From contig VNKQ01000006.1 of NCBI GenBank assembly GCA_016508695.1, positions 1,922,001-1,986,000 of the forward strand: a stretch of DNA of 64,000 nucleotides. Direction: 5' to 3'. This DNA is from Hyphodiscus hymeniophilus (taxonomy: Eukaryota > Ascomycota > Leotiomycetes > Helotiales > Hyphodiscaceae). The notes beneath the pieces were generated by a model. The model did not search any database, was not told where the DNA came from, and saw only the letters and a list, made by a program, of their open reading frames with translations. A program made the translations under genes and the position numbers. Shown here one piece after another: positions 12,273 to 23,167 of this stretch (position 1 is its first letter; every line of letters begins with the position of its first letter).

Positions 12273-13294
12273 ATGCGTGTGGTATGGGATCGACTAGTTC
12301 GGTTCGTCGCAACCGACGGACGCATCCTTCGCGGTGAACCCATTCTACCAGCTCCAGATTTTGACCTCGGTACCACAACCGAAGAAACAAAGCTTCGAGC
12401 CAAAGTCATTACAGGTAGCGATCTCTATGACACGACTGGGAAAACAAAAGTTTCGGATGAGGTGGTTACTGTGAAGACGCTGCTTGGCCCTTTGGCGCAG
12501 GAAGATGTAGATATCTTACGCTGTGTTGGACTGAATTATGCGAAGCATAGTATGTATCCCCCACGCGACATTATTTAAGGAGCTTGAAATACATACTGAC
12601 ATGCGAGTATAACAGTCAAGGAAGCTGGACGAACACCGCCACCATTCCCATTCATTTTTTTCAAGCCGACCACATGTATTTTGGACCATGGTGCAGACGT
12701 TGAGGTTCCAAAAATAGCACAGGACGATCAAGCAGACTATGAGGGAGAACTGGTAAGTCTTTGAGCTTACCTTGACTTCAATGATTTAGCATGATTCTGA
12801 CTACGTTGAATTCACAGACAATAATCATTGGCAAGGACGCCAAAAATGTCTCAGTCGAAGATGCTCTCTCATATGTCGCTGCCTACACGTGTGGAAATGA
12901 TATCTCATCCCGTAAGCTCCAGCGTGATGCTGCCTACGCTGGACGAGTCCCTCAGTGGGGCTTCTCCAAGGGTTTCGACACATTCGCACCCCTTGGACCT
13001 GTGCTAGTAAGTTCAGAAGTGATCGGTGACCCATCAAAGTTGCTGTTGAAGACGATAGTCAACGGCGAGTTAAGGCAACAGGAGATGACCGATGATCTAC
13101 TTTTTGATTGTGCATATATCATCTCGTATCTCTCGTCGGGATCCACTCTGAGGAAAGGGTCAGTGATTATGACAGGGACACCAGGTGGTGTTGGCGCGGG
13201 CTTAAAACCGCCAAGATACTTGGTGCCTGGGGATCAGATGGAAGTAGTCATCAGCAAAATTGGGACGCTGCGAAATGGCGTAAAGTTTGCATAA
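12273..13294 (+). CDS. Fumarylacetoacetate hydrolase-family protein, probable fumarylpyruvate hydrolase
   Basis: Metal-dependent C-C hydrolase, expected to split fumarylpyruvate (or maleylpyruvate) into pyruvate and a C4 diacid, the last step of the gentisate pathway. Exons 12273-12549, 12616-12752 and 12818-13294 give 296 residues. Visible family marks are LNYAKHIKEAG, FFKPTTC, the metal-binding DYEGEL, YTCGNDISSR, and GTPGGVGAGL near the C-terminus. It converges on the gentisate dioxygenase gene 296 bp away, which supports the assignment. Acylpyruvate hydrolases of other pathways share these motifs, so the substrate is inferred from the neighbour. Confidence 0.87.
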
Positions 13295-13590
13295 TACTAC
13301 GCGGAAGAACTAGTCGCGAACCAAGTCGTATCAAACCAGACAAGATTAAAGTACTCCCGGGACTTGTTATGCCCTTCAAAGTCTTGCAAGCATCTATCAC
13401 TATAAATCTTAGCTTCCCAAGATGATATTGTGCCTAGATTCTTATAATATGATGTGTGAGTTTGGATGTTGGATTCTTTGCGGGAAAAACTTACGCTGTC
13501 GCAAGACGATTATGCCGTGTTCATGCACGGAATTTAGTACATGCAAAATTCGAATAGCGAAATTGGAAATATTGAGAGTATACCGTTTTA

Positions 13591-14701
13591 TTAGTTAGAT
13601 ACAAGAGATTCTACGTCTACACCATCAACACGGAAGAAGCCCAAAGCCTTCAGCATTGGCTGATCATCAAATCGGAAAAGATATACAGTCTCGCCCTTAT
13701 CTGCAAAGTGCTGATACTTGTACCATGCTGGTATGCAGAATGTGTCCCCCTTTTTCCATGCCAAAGTCACGTCCCCAATGGTGGAATGGCCACTTCCTTC
13801 AACAACGTGGTAGACGGAAGATGAAGTTTCTTGGACTGCTGGTGATGACATGTCTGCATCTAATCGCTCAGCCGCTCCACCAAGAATCTTGCTCACTAGG
13901 AGGTATTATATTAGTAGTTGCCGCAAGAAAAGACCGTCAATCGTACCTTCACTCCCGCTTGCCTTCAAATACCGCTTCGCAGCCCAAATTCCTTCATCGG
14001 CATCCAACCTCCTCTTCATCTTTTCCCACGAAAATATGATGGGCGATACCTCTTTATCACCTTCCACGGCGGGGTATCTGGCTTTATTGTAATGTTCCAC
14101 GAAGTGTACAGGAAAGTGGACGAAATTTGGCAGGTCCAGTCCATCAAGCCAGATCATCGGCCCTGAAGCGTCATTACCGTGATCATGCCAGTTCCACGCA
14201 GGTGTCAGTATAACATCGCCACGGGCCATTTTAATGCGTGTCCCGTGTACGGCGGTAAAACCACCTTGGCCTTCGATGATAAAGCGCATAGCGAAGGCAG
14301 TGTGACGGTGAGCGGGCGCGACTTCCTTAGGCATCACAAGTTGCAAACCAGCGTAGATAGTGTCGGTAGTATAGGGTGCATCTAGTTTCAAGTTAAGGAT
14401 AGGCTATTTGAAGTTGTCAAAAAGACATACCTCGAGCCGGGTTGATGAGCATTGCTACTCGCCGCTCGGCTTGCTTCTCTGTGATCAATTCTCCAGCTTT
14501 GAGAAGGTGGGGGCGGATTTGATCGTATCTCCAAATATGGGGAATGGTCTTGGGGTTTGGAAGAGGCGGATTCAGCTTGGCCATTTGGGCCCAAAGGGGC
14601 TTTGTGTGTAGTTCTGCGAGACTGGAGAGGAGGTTCTTGGTTTCGTCATCTTTAGTGGATAGTGGAAGGCCATCAGCCTCAGCTTGTTCCAATGATCCCA
14701 T
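13591..14701 (-). CDS. Gentisate 1,2-dioxygenase-type double cupin
   Basis: Cytosolic Fe(II) ring-cleaving dioxygenase turning gentisate into maleylpyruvate. Exons on the minus strand 14701-14431, 14381-13947 and 13895-13591 give 336 residues. The first cupin carries the metal motif PAHRHTAFAMRFIIEG, with a later His in WNWHDHGN. The second, C-terminal cupin has VYHVVEGSGHSTIG and FCIPAWYKYQHF. The start is the ATG of MGSLEQAEADG; the frame is open upstream but without an ATG. It is divergent from the flavin hydroxylase at 15173 across 471 bp, the arrangement expected if that enzyme makes gentisate. Salicylate or 1-hydroxy-2-naphthoate dioxygenases are close relatives and cannot be fully excluded. 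Confidence 0.88.
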
Positions 14702-15172
14702 CTTCAACCACCTATCTACAATCTTTCGAGATATTCCTGAACTAAGAACAAGAAAATAGTCAAATGTTTGACAAGAGACTGCTAATATTCGTTAGGGAGC
14801 CGCTGAAGTTTGAGGAAATCGGGAGACAAGAATTAGAATTGTAGTTCTAGCCGACTAAGTTACCGGTTTTTGACACTCATGATATAGCACTTTCAGAGTT
14901 ATGGGTGCCGTTGTGGTACTAAATCTTTTGATTGGTCGGGGATCAAGTGGACAGAGAATGCTGATGAGCAATATTCGGGCCGGGGAACGAGCGGGATTGA
15001 CGTTAAAAAGGATTCTGCCCCAGGCTTCCAAGCCTCACATACAATACTTGGTGTAATGAATCATTCCAAACTATGGTTGATCAACGGTTAAATTTGGCGA
15101 CTGATATATCCATTGATATTCTTGCGATTATTCCGGTTTTACGAGTATCCAATTCGTCCAGCATTGAATGAA
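14702..15172. promoter_or_regulatory. Divergent promoter, ring dioxygenase and ring hydroxylase
   Basis: 471 bp between the two core pathway genes. I did not find an exact GCGGGGTA here; a GC-rich patch lies around 14985-15000. No gene is seen. Confidence 0.45.
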
Positions 15173-16931
15173 ATGGCACTCCGACGGTCAATACCAACAC
15201 CTTCTTATCCGACTCGATGCCTCCAATTTCTCAAACATTTACAGAATGATAGCTCAGTGAATGGGGTAAATGGGATTCATGGAAAAAACGAGATCAACGG
15301 GCACAGTATGAACGGGCATAGCCCTAACGACCATGGGGCGGCTGCAGGTTCAAATGGTGTACAGCAAGCTGCCATACCTTTGAGCATCATAATTGTAGGA
15401 GCTGGGCTGGGTGGACTTGCAGCTGCGATTGCCCTGGCAAGACGAGGCCATTCTGTCACAGTATTAGAACAAGCTCCTGAAATGGGAGAGGTAACAATGC
15501 CCTTCATCATCTAAAAGGCACGAAACTGAATCTACTGGCCTCAGGTTGGAGCAGGAATACAGATACCCTCCAATTCGAGTCGTCTTCTGCTCAAGTGGGG
15601 CTTGGGTCCCCTCTTGGGTAACAAAGTTGTAGAGCCAGAAGGTATGAGTTTCCGCCGTTGGCAAGATGGGACGAAGATTGCATATACAAAACTCGTGCCT
15701 GAGTTCCGCGAAAATTTCGATGCGCCGTATTATGTTGTTCACCGTGCACATTTCCACGAGGCACTGTACCAACGGGCACTTGAGCTGGGTGTGGCTGTAA
15801 TTGTGAATAGCAAAGTGGATGCTTATGATGCGGAGAGGGCGACGGTGCTGGTCATGGACGGAAAATCATATACAGGTGATTTAGTGATTGCAGCTGATGG
15901 TAAGATGCTTGTACAGAATAACAAAAATCCACATAACTGACAACTTACAGGCGTCAAGTCTCTCGGTCGGCAAGCAATCCTGAAAGAGAATGATCAGCCT
16001 CCCACAAAGACAGGATTTGCTGCATATCGTGCAACGGTCGATATAAAAAAGATGAAGGCCGCTCCTGAGCTCGCTTGGCTTATTGAGAAGCCTTCTTTGA
16101 ACATCTGGTATGTCTGATTATGATTTTAGTTCAATTAGTGGATTGCAATTTAACAGAGACTTCAGGATTGGTGAGGGCAGACATGTGATGACCTACACAA
16201 TTGCTGCAGGAAAGTCATTCAACATGGTACTTTCGCATGTGGATAATTCGGATCCGGCAACGTGGCGGCCGGAAACGACCATTCAAGATATGCGGAATTC
16301 TTTCGAGGACTGGGATCCGCAGTCAGTAACCTTCTGTCCCGGGTTTGTCAATAACGACTGATGGGTATGCAGATTAGTGAAAGTTATTCATATGATCGAT
16401 AAAGCTCTCAAGTGGCCACTGATTAGCGGCACCCCGCTTACCACCTGGACAGCCCCATCCGGCAGAGTCATTATGCTAGGTGATGCAGCCCATGCCATGG
16501 TCCCGTATATGTCGCAAGGCGCCGCCATGGCCGTCGAGGACGGTGCTGCAATAGGAGAGGTGCTGAATTTCATCCAAAGCCGCGACCAGCTTCCTCTTGC
16601 TCTGGAGGTCTTTGAGCAAGTACGGATGAAGCGGAGCTATCAAATGCAAGAGGCTAGCCTGCTCAATGGCAGATTGTGGCATTTCGCAGACGGACCAGAA
16701 CAGAGAGCTAGGGACAAGGCAACGAGAGCAGAGGTTGAAGGCCGGCATTTCTTTTCGAGCGCAAATCAGTGGAGTGATCCAGTCACGCAGTGGTGGGCTT
16801 ATGGTTATGATGCTGAGGAGGAGGTGGCGAAGGCGTGGAATGAAAGAACCATGGGAATGGCCTTACTCTCCAAGAATGGTCATAGTAGTGTCCAGGTGAA
16901 GGGCTCTTATGTCAATGGGAAGATTCGGTAA
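15173..16931 (+). CDS. FAD-dependent aromatic hydroxylase, candidate 3-hydroxybenzoate 6-hydroxylase
   Basis: Group A flavoprotein monooxygenase. Five exons, 15173-15490, 15545-15899, 15951-16107, 16166-16321 and 16373-16931, give 514 residues. The Rossmann motif IIVGAGLGGLAAAIALARRG starts near residue 67, later than usual, because the N-terminus carries an extra stretch rich in Asn, Gly and His (about residues 27-60). The middle motif is IAADGVKS and the C-terminal FAD motif is MLGDAAHAMVPYMSQGAAMAVED. It is divergent from the gentisate dioxygenase, which makes it the best candidate for producing gentisate. Salicylate hydroxylase activity is an alternative. It is not a close duplicate of the enzyme at 2139. 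Confidence 0.88.
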
Positions 16932-17529
16932 GCTTTTAGGACTGTGGACTCATTATTCTATAGCATTACAATATTAATGACGATTTGGGCACGAGGACCT
17001 TGATACCACTATGCTACCTATTCAATCTGTTTCCTACACTATTACCTGGGCGAGTTCTGGTATTTCTATGTAAGATTCATAAGTTATCTGGGGTGTTTCA
17101 TGTGTTATTTCACCTTCCATAGGTGTTACCATATCAGATTCAGGCTTGGGGGACAGGATTACCCGCAGTGATGTGTAGACTCTATTTGGCACTTGGAACC
17201 TAGTAATCTGCTCATTCATAAATGGAAACATATTCCATGACTGAGTATGAAATTTATTGAAAGTTAGTCGGTTGACAAGTAGATACTACTTGCGGGTGGT
17301 AAGATCTATGCCTCTTTGGGATAATTGAGGGGAAAGGGCATTACCCCACCGTCCAGAAGCGGGGGTCTCATGATATTTATTCTTCCGCTCTCTCCCCGTC
17401 TCCACTTCAACCCCAGACTATCCCAATATCCAGGGCATCATCTAAACACCTTCATGAACACCGCTTTATGCTCGCGTGGGTCGAAGATTGAATCTGCAAG
17501 ATTCGGCCGGCATCTTTCCCCATCACTAC
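16932..17529. promoter_or_regulatory. Promoter region of the second regulator
   Basis: About 600 bp between the hydroxylase and the second Zn2Cys6 gene. It contains TACCCCAC at 17342-17349, one base off the cluster word, and a GCGGGGG run soon after. No coding region is supported. Confidence 0.4.
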
Positions 17530-20290
17530 ATGGATCCGGATAAATCGAGAAGTGGCGAACACTTTAGTAAGAGACGACGTATTGCTCTGGCTTGTCGGAC
17601 ATGCCGGACACGGAAGTCACGGGTACGTCCACTGCTTATGGCGAGAAATTAAGAGCTTCAGACAATTCGTGATGATATCGTGACATGATCCACGACAGTA
17701 TCAGTTAACGTCAAATGTTATAGTGTGATGGTCAAAGGCCACGGTGCTCGGCTTGTGCCGAGTTCAGCTTTGATTGTGTCTATGTACAATCAGCGTCGTC
17801 TTCAAATATTATTGTGGGGAAAGAGTATATACAACTCGAACTACCTTGCTGCACTTACATCTAACATTATTCAGGTATTTGACTAATCTTGAGGAACGCT
17901 TGTCAATTGTGGAAAAGAGATTAAATGATTCTGAAGATGGCGCTGCGCATGGTTTCGCAACTTTGAAGCAGCAGTCTTCTGATGGTGACCAACGGACACA
18001 GGGACCATCCCAGGATGGTGCAAGTCCTTTCCCAGTGGAAATTACTGAGGGATACGATGAGGAAGGTGTGCATGAAGACTCAACTGATGGCATGGGAGCG
18101 ATTGTTTTTACAGACGAGGAGGACTGTGGCTTCTTTGGTATGTCGAGCAATTCATGCAGGAGCCCAATGTTGACATTTTGGTAGGACCTTCATCTAATAT
18201 CGCTTTCACACGGCATATATCCCGAGCCGTAGGTCGACTATCACGCATCGACCAACAATATGCAACACCTAGAACTGTTGAGAGTCTGCAACTAGACGGC
18301 GGACTGATGAGCGTATCACGACCTCCTTCACCTTCAAGACCTGGACGATCAATTCCGGAAACTCAACGCACATCACCAAAGCAAAAGGTCAGAATATACG
18401 CTCTCCCGCCCGAAAGGGAAACTCTTGACCTGGTTAGACGTTATTTCTCCAATACTGGACTACTGTTCCCATATCTGCATGAGGAATCATTCATGCAAAC
18501 ATACCAAGACTTGAAAGAGACCAATTTCACGAAGATCGGTAAGACTTGGCTTGGCCTTCTAAATATGGTGCTTGCCTTTGCAACGAGCACGACTGTATCT
18601 GATGATCTGAGTGCTGAAAAGCGCGTTGAGTTGTCAGATGTCTATTATCAAAGGGCCTTGGGTCTATGTGATAAGCAGATTTTTCGCGGCACAAGTGTGG
18701 AGCTTGGTGAGTGTTTATCTGACTATGATTTGCTTCCCTTATGTAAATGGTTTCCGACGCTGATGAATTTATGATTATAGTACAGTATCTTCTTTTGATG
18801 GGACAATATCTTCAGGGAACACAGCAGTCAATACAAACGTGGACAGTTCATGGCCTGGCAGTCAAGGCAGCCTTTCAGCTTGGCTTACATTCAAGGGAGG
18901 CATCAAAACGATTTTCACCGCTGGAGCGTGAGATCCGAAAACGAGTATGGTTTGGCTGTGTCATTTTGGATAGGTGAGTGCTATGTCATCGTGCATTCTT
19001 CTCCCAAGGAACTGGCTAATAGCGAGAAGAACTCTTAGCATGACGTTTGGCCGACCAGCGGCTATCCCGGACAGTTATATCAAACTGGAGCTGCCAGTTG
19101 AAATTGATACACTGGTCTCTCCTGGTTTACCAGCAGATCCGCGGAAACGTACCAGTGTTCAATTCTTCAATGCGACGATGTGTGTTTGAGTGTCTCTTCT
19201 TTATAAATCCATACTGATGACAGCGCAGAACATTGTATAAAATAATGTGGAATGTTATAGACCTGCTCTACGGTGGAAATATCGGTTACGAAAGTACAGC
19301 CAGCCTCTTTGATATCGTCGGGACACTGTTCCAGATGGAGCACCAACTTGTGGAATGGGAGCGTGCACTCCCTAGAGATCTAGGTCTTCGTAATTCCCGA
19401 GATATCCCCTTCGAAAGCGAGGAAGCAAGCCAAGTCGAGCGCTACAGAGTCATAATAACGTTGCGATACCACAACCTACGAATTCTCATCCATCGGCTCG
19501 TTGTAGTGAAGTTCCTTGATATCTGTGGTAGGACAGATCGTGACGAGCAGGGTGTTGCACTTTTGCAGCAGATTGGCTCGAATAGTGTGCAGATCTGTGT
19601 ACAGTCTTCCCTGGAAATTATCGCGATCGTGAATCTTATTGTCCATTCTACTGGTGTTCGACGTGGCTTTCTAGGCGCGTGGTGGTTCTCCCTTTATTAC
19701 AGTATGTCCTCTCATGATCAATTGTTGATTGCGTCACTAATACACAGCAGCGTTCAATGCAGCCCTGGTCGTTTTTGCCTGCGTGCTGGTCAATCACAAT
19801 GCGGGATTCTCAAACATGCCTCTGTCGTTCTCACTAGATATAACCGCCAGACCCTTGCAAGCAGCTGTGGATGCACTACTGCTACTTGACAATGGTAATA
19901 GGATGGTCGAGAGGTGCGCCGCCTTCCTCGATCGCTTAGGCAGACTGCTGTCTTCCCTCAGTATGTATCCACCCAATTGCATTATTGTCAGTATTACTTA
20001 CAACTATAGCAGCTTCAGGCTCTTCGGATGCGGATCAGTTAAGCTATTCGTCCTTGCTTCCAGGTTCCTTTGCTCTCGACATACCCATGTCTCAGAACCG
20101 TGATTCGCACACCAACCCCCTCCCAATGTATACGCAAGAACAATCGCCGCTGGGGATGGAACTAGGCGAGTTTATAATGGAAAGCGATTTAGATTTCTTG
20201 AATTACTTCTCAATACCTCCGTCGGTCCCCAACGGGGTCGATACAAATGGGGCCGTGATGGACAGTCAACCAGCCAGAGAGGTTATGTAG
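17530..20290 (+). CDS. Zn2Cys6 transcription factor with fungal middle homology domain (second paralog)
   Basis: Second nuclear regulator of the cluster. Nine exons, 17530-17622, 17724-17824, 17875-18137, 18185-18706, 18781-18973, 19030-19179, 19229-19701, 19748-19960 and 20010-20290, give 762 residues. The zinc cluster is ACRTCRTRKSR plus CDGQRPRCSACAEFSFDC, split at the same place as in the first regulator. Shared segments include GKEYL..LEERL, STDGMGAIVF..EEDC, YFSNTGLLFPYLHEESF, MTFGRP and the C-terminal SPLGMELGEFIMESDL. It has one extra intron, before the MTFGRP motif, and a much shorter N-terminus than its paralog. It may form a heterodimer with, or answer a different inducer than, the first regulator; this is inference. 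Confidence 0.9.
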
Positions 20291-20888
20291 TTAATTGACC
20301 TCTGAAAATGGATTCCGTGACTTAGTATAAACTACAAAATGGAAGCCTGAGATGATACAAGAATGAATCTATCGTGGATGCTTATTGGACGTAAGTAGAA
20401 GAACTTGGGCAACTAAAGCACTCTCAGTTGCCATATCCTCTTCTTAAACCATAGCGACCATAAAGAAATTCAACGCTTCAAGGAGACCTCTATATATAGA
20501 GTCAAAAAACCCCCGAATCGTGAAGTGTTTACAAGTCTTCGGCTCGAGTCTTCATGTGCGACGAAAGCGAGTAAACGTCGTCTGTGACACACAGCTTGAC
20601 AAGCGACTGCGGGGTAGGCTGGCCCACAGTGATCAGCTCCGTTCCTCCCCCGGGGATCTCTTTGTTAACGACCAAATGAAATAAAAATGGATTATCATCC
20701 CTATCTGCTTACCTTTCCCGGTGGTTCCCCCAACAAGTAATACACCTCGAGTTCGGTATTTCGTCACATGCTACATGACCGGATATTTGGAGATTCTCAG
20801 AGTAAAACCCGTCTCTGGAGTTGTCTATTATTGTCAACCTGAAGAAAGACGTTCGACAAACAGAGTCACAATACCAGCAGCTAGAATT
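20291..20888. promoter_or_regulatory. Promoter region of the second P450
   Basis: About 600 bp between the second regulator and the second P450, with GCGGGGTA at 20609-20616. No separate gene is seen. Confidence 0.45.
20609..20616 (+). promoter_or_regulatory. GCGGGGTA motif
   Basis: Exact copy of the cluster word 273 bp upstream of the second P450 start. Confidence 0.4.
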
Positions 20889-22621
20889 ATGACATCTCCA
20901 ATATTTCAACTCCTGGATGTCTGGAGGATGATGATACCTGTTGTGCTCCTAACAGCTGCCATTATATACTTTGTCCGTATCAAGTATCGTCCAGGTCTTA
21001 AGGATGTCCCGGGACCATTCCTCGCGACGTTTTCAAATTTCGACAGAATTGTCACCGCTGCGTCTGGGAAGCAGTTCTTGGCGCATATTGGCTACCATGA
21101 GAAGTATGGTGCTTTGGTCAGAGTAGGACCCAATCACGTATCCTTTTCGAATGCAGACTTGATCCCGATTGTGTACGGAATAACAAGCAAGTTCTATAAG
21201 GTATGCGAAACAAAAAGCAATGCGTCTCCAACTGTGATTGACAAGCTGCCAGAGCAACTTCTATTCGCTATTTGATGCGAAATCGCCACAGGGCCCCATT
21301 CCAACGGTCTTTTCAATCCGTTCCGAAAAACAGCATAAAGCCCTCAAGCGCCCTGTGGCAAATGCGTACTCCATGAGCGCATTAGTAGAGCTTGAACCTA
21401 TGACTGATGAATGTATCTCAATCATGCAGCGCAAGCTTGACGGCAAGCAAGGGCAGGAGCTTGACTTTGGAGAGTGGTTACAGTGGTTTTCCTTCGATGT
21501 CATCACTACTATCACATTCTCCAACAGGCTCGGCTTCATGGAGCAAGAAGAAGATGTATCGGGAATCATCAACGCCATCGAAGGTCGTTTGGCCTATAAT
21601 TCAGTGATTGGCGAGGCGCCAGTGCTGAATAAGATACTCCTGGGGAATCGTTTTGTTGGGTCAATTGCAAACTACATACCAGCACTTGCTCGCCTCAATT
21701 CGTCTCACTACATTGTGTCATTTGCAGCGAAGCAGCTCGATAGATACAAATCGGCTGATAAGTCCGCAGAGCAGCTACGAGACATGCTCGCTCGTTTCAA
21801 GCGCTCTCGAGATGGTGAGGAGGTCATATCTGACAAAGAACTACTCAGTCATGCATCAAGCAATATGTCGGTCTCCCTCGGCTCCACTTCGCTGAGTAAA
21901 AGTCATGCTGACTCTCTTAGTTTCGCCGGCAGTGACACCACCGCCATCTCTCTCCGCTCCATGTTCTATTACCTTTGCAAACATGCAGCCTGCTACTCAC
22001 GTGTCATGGTCGAAATCCAAGACCTGGAGCGCGAAGGTAATCTATCCGAGCCAATAACCTTCGCGGAGGCAAATAAAATGCTGTATCTCCAAGCATGCAT
22101 GAAGGAGGCCATGCGCATGCACCCCGCTGTGGGCCAGCTCCTCGAACGCGTTGTACCTGAAGGCGGAACGACGCTGTCTGGGTACTGGTTACCACAGGGT
22201 ACGATTGTTGGGATAAATCCTTGGGTACCAAGTAGAGATAAATCAGTTTATGGGAAAGACGCTGATGTGTACCGGCCGGAACGTTGGCTGGATGCTGATG
22301 TGGCGCAGCTGAAACTTATGGAGAGAAATTTCTTGGCTGTGAGTACACTCAAATCTCTGCTCTACCCCTGATTTGATAGTTGTATCGTGTAAACTATTGA
22401 GAAATCATGATTGACAGTTGGTGTATAAACAGTTCGGATCGGGAGCTAGGACATGTCTAGGAAAGAACGTATCACTTCTTGAAATGTCGAAATTAGTCCC
22501 TCAAATCCTGAGACACTACAATGTAGAGCTGGTAAATCCAGACGCGGAGTGGACTTTGACCGACTACTGGTTCGTGAAACAGACAGGATTGATATGTAAG
22601 ATCACGAGGAGACGTCAATAA
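20889..22621 (+). CDS. Cytochrome P450 monooxygenase (second copy)
   Basis: Membrane-anchored fungal P450. Exons 20889-21200, 21253-21866, 21921-22338 and 22433-22621 give 510 residues. The 54-nt intron at 21867-21920 keeps the frame open and could be read through. Splicing it joins SHASSNI to FAGSDTTAISLR, the standard I-helix. Other marks are EAMR for ExxR, PERW, and the heme loop FGSGARTCLG. The anchor spans about residues 14-32. It is transcribed in the same direction as the aldehyde dehydrogenase downstream. Sequential methyl or ring oxidation together with the first P450 is a reasonable inference, similar in logic to the two P450s that act on m-cresol and m-hydroxybenzyl alcohol in the patulin pathway. 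Confidence 0.9.
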
Positions 22622-23167
22622 GATGTTGCAGATAATGTCATGAATACATCTTTGTATGTTGATATGAAGTATATAAGAGTTCCATAAAGAGACCAGTCTG
22701 TTCTCAAGGTTTCATCTAAAAGTGAGGTGATGTGTGTTGATGAAGCCTGGTACCAATCGTTATTATACACTGCAACTTATGTCTATATTCAAGTGGGCAT
22801 TCATAGTTTGATATTCCCGCATGAAAGTTTTGTCCGAATACGGCATGGTTTAGAGAAGAAACCGGGAAAACGGCCGTACATAAGGTAGGTTGCTAGTGGT
22901 CAGCTCTCGTAATACCCTCGGAAATATCAGGTGATGAGCGAAATTTACGGTGTCTGCCGGGGAAGGGTCGGAAGTAAATCAAGTGTAGCGTGATTAAATT
23001 GCCGCTCTGGGGCAACTCATCATCTGGGGTAATTTGGAAAGGCTTCAGTATAATATTGGATTGGACGCATATTGAAGTTATCTTATTGAGCATTATTGCA
23101 ATTATTGAGATAATTGTCCCGGTAGATTAAAGAGCTCCGTCGCAAATCGTACCCATAGCTATTGACG
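22622..23167. other. Intergenic, aldehyde dehydrogenase promoter
   Basis: About 550 bp without a gene. A CTGGGGTA word, close to the cluster motif, lies near 23024-23031. Confidence 0.4.
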
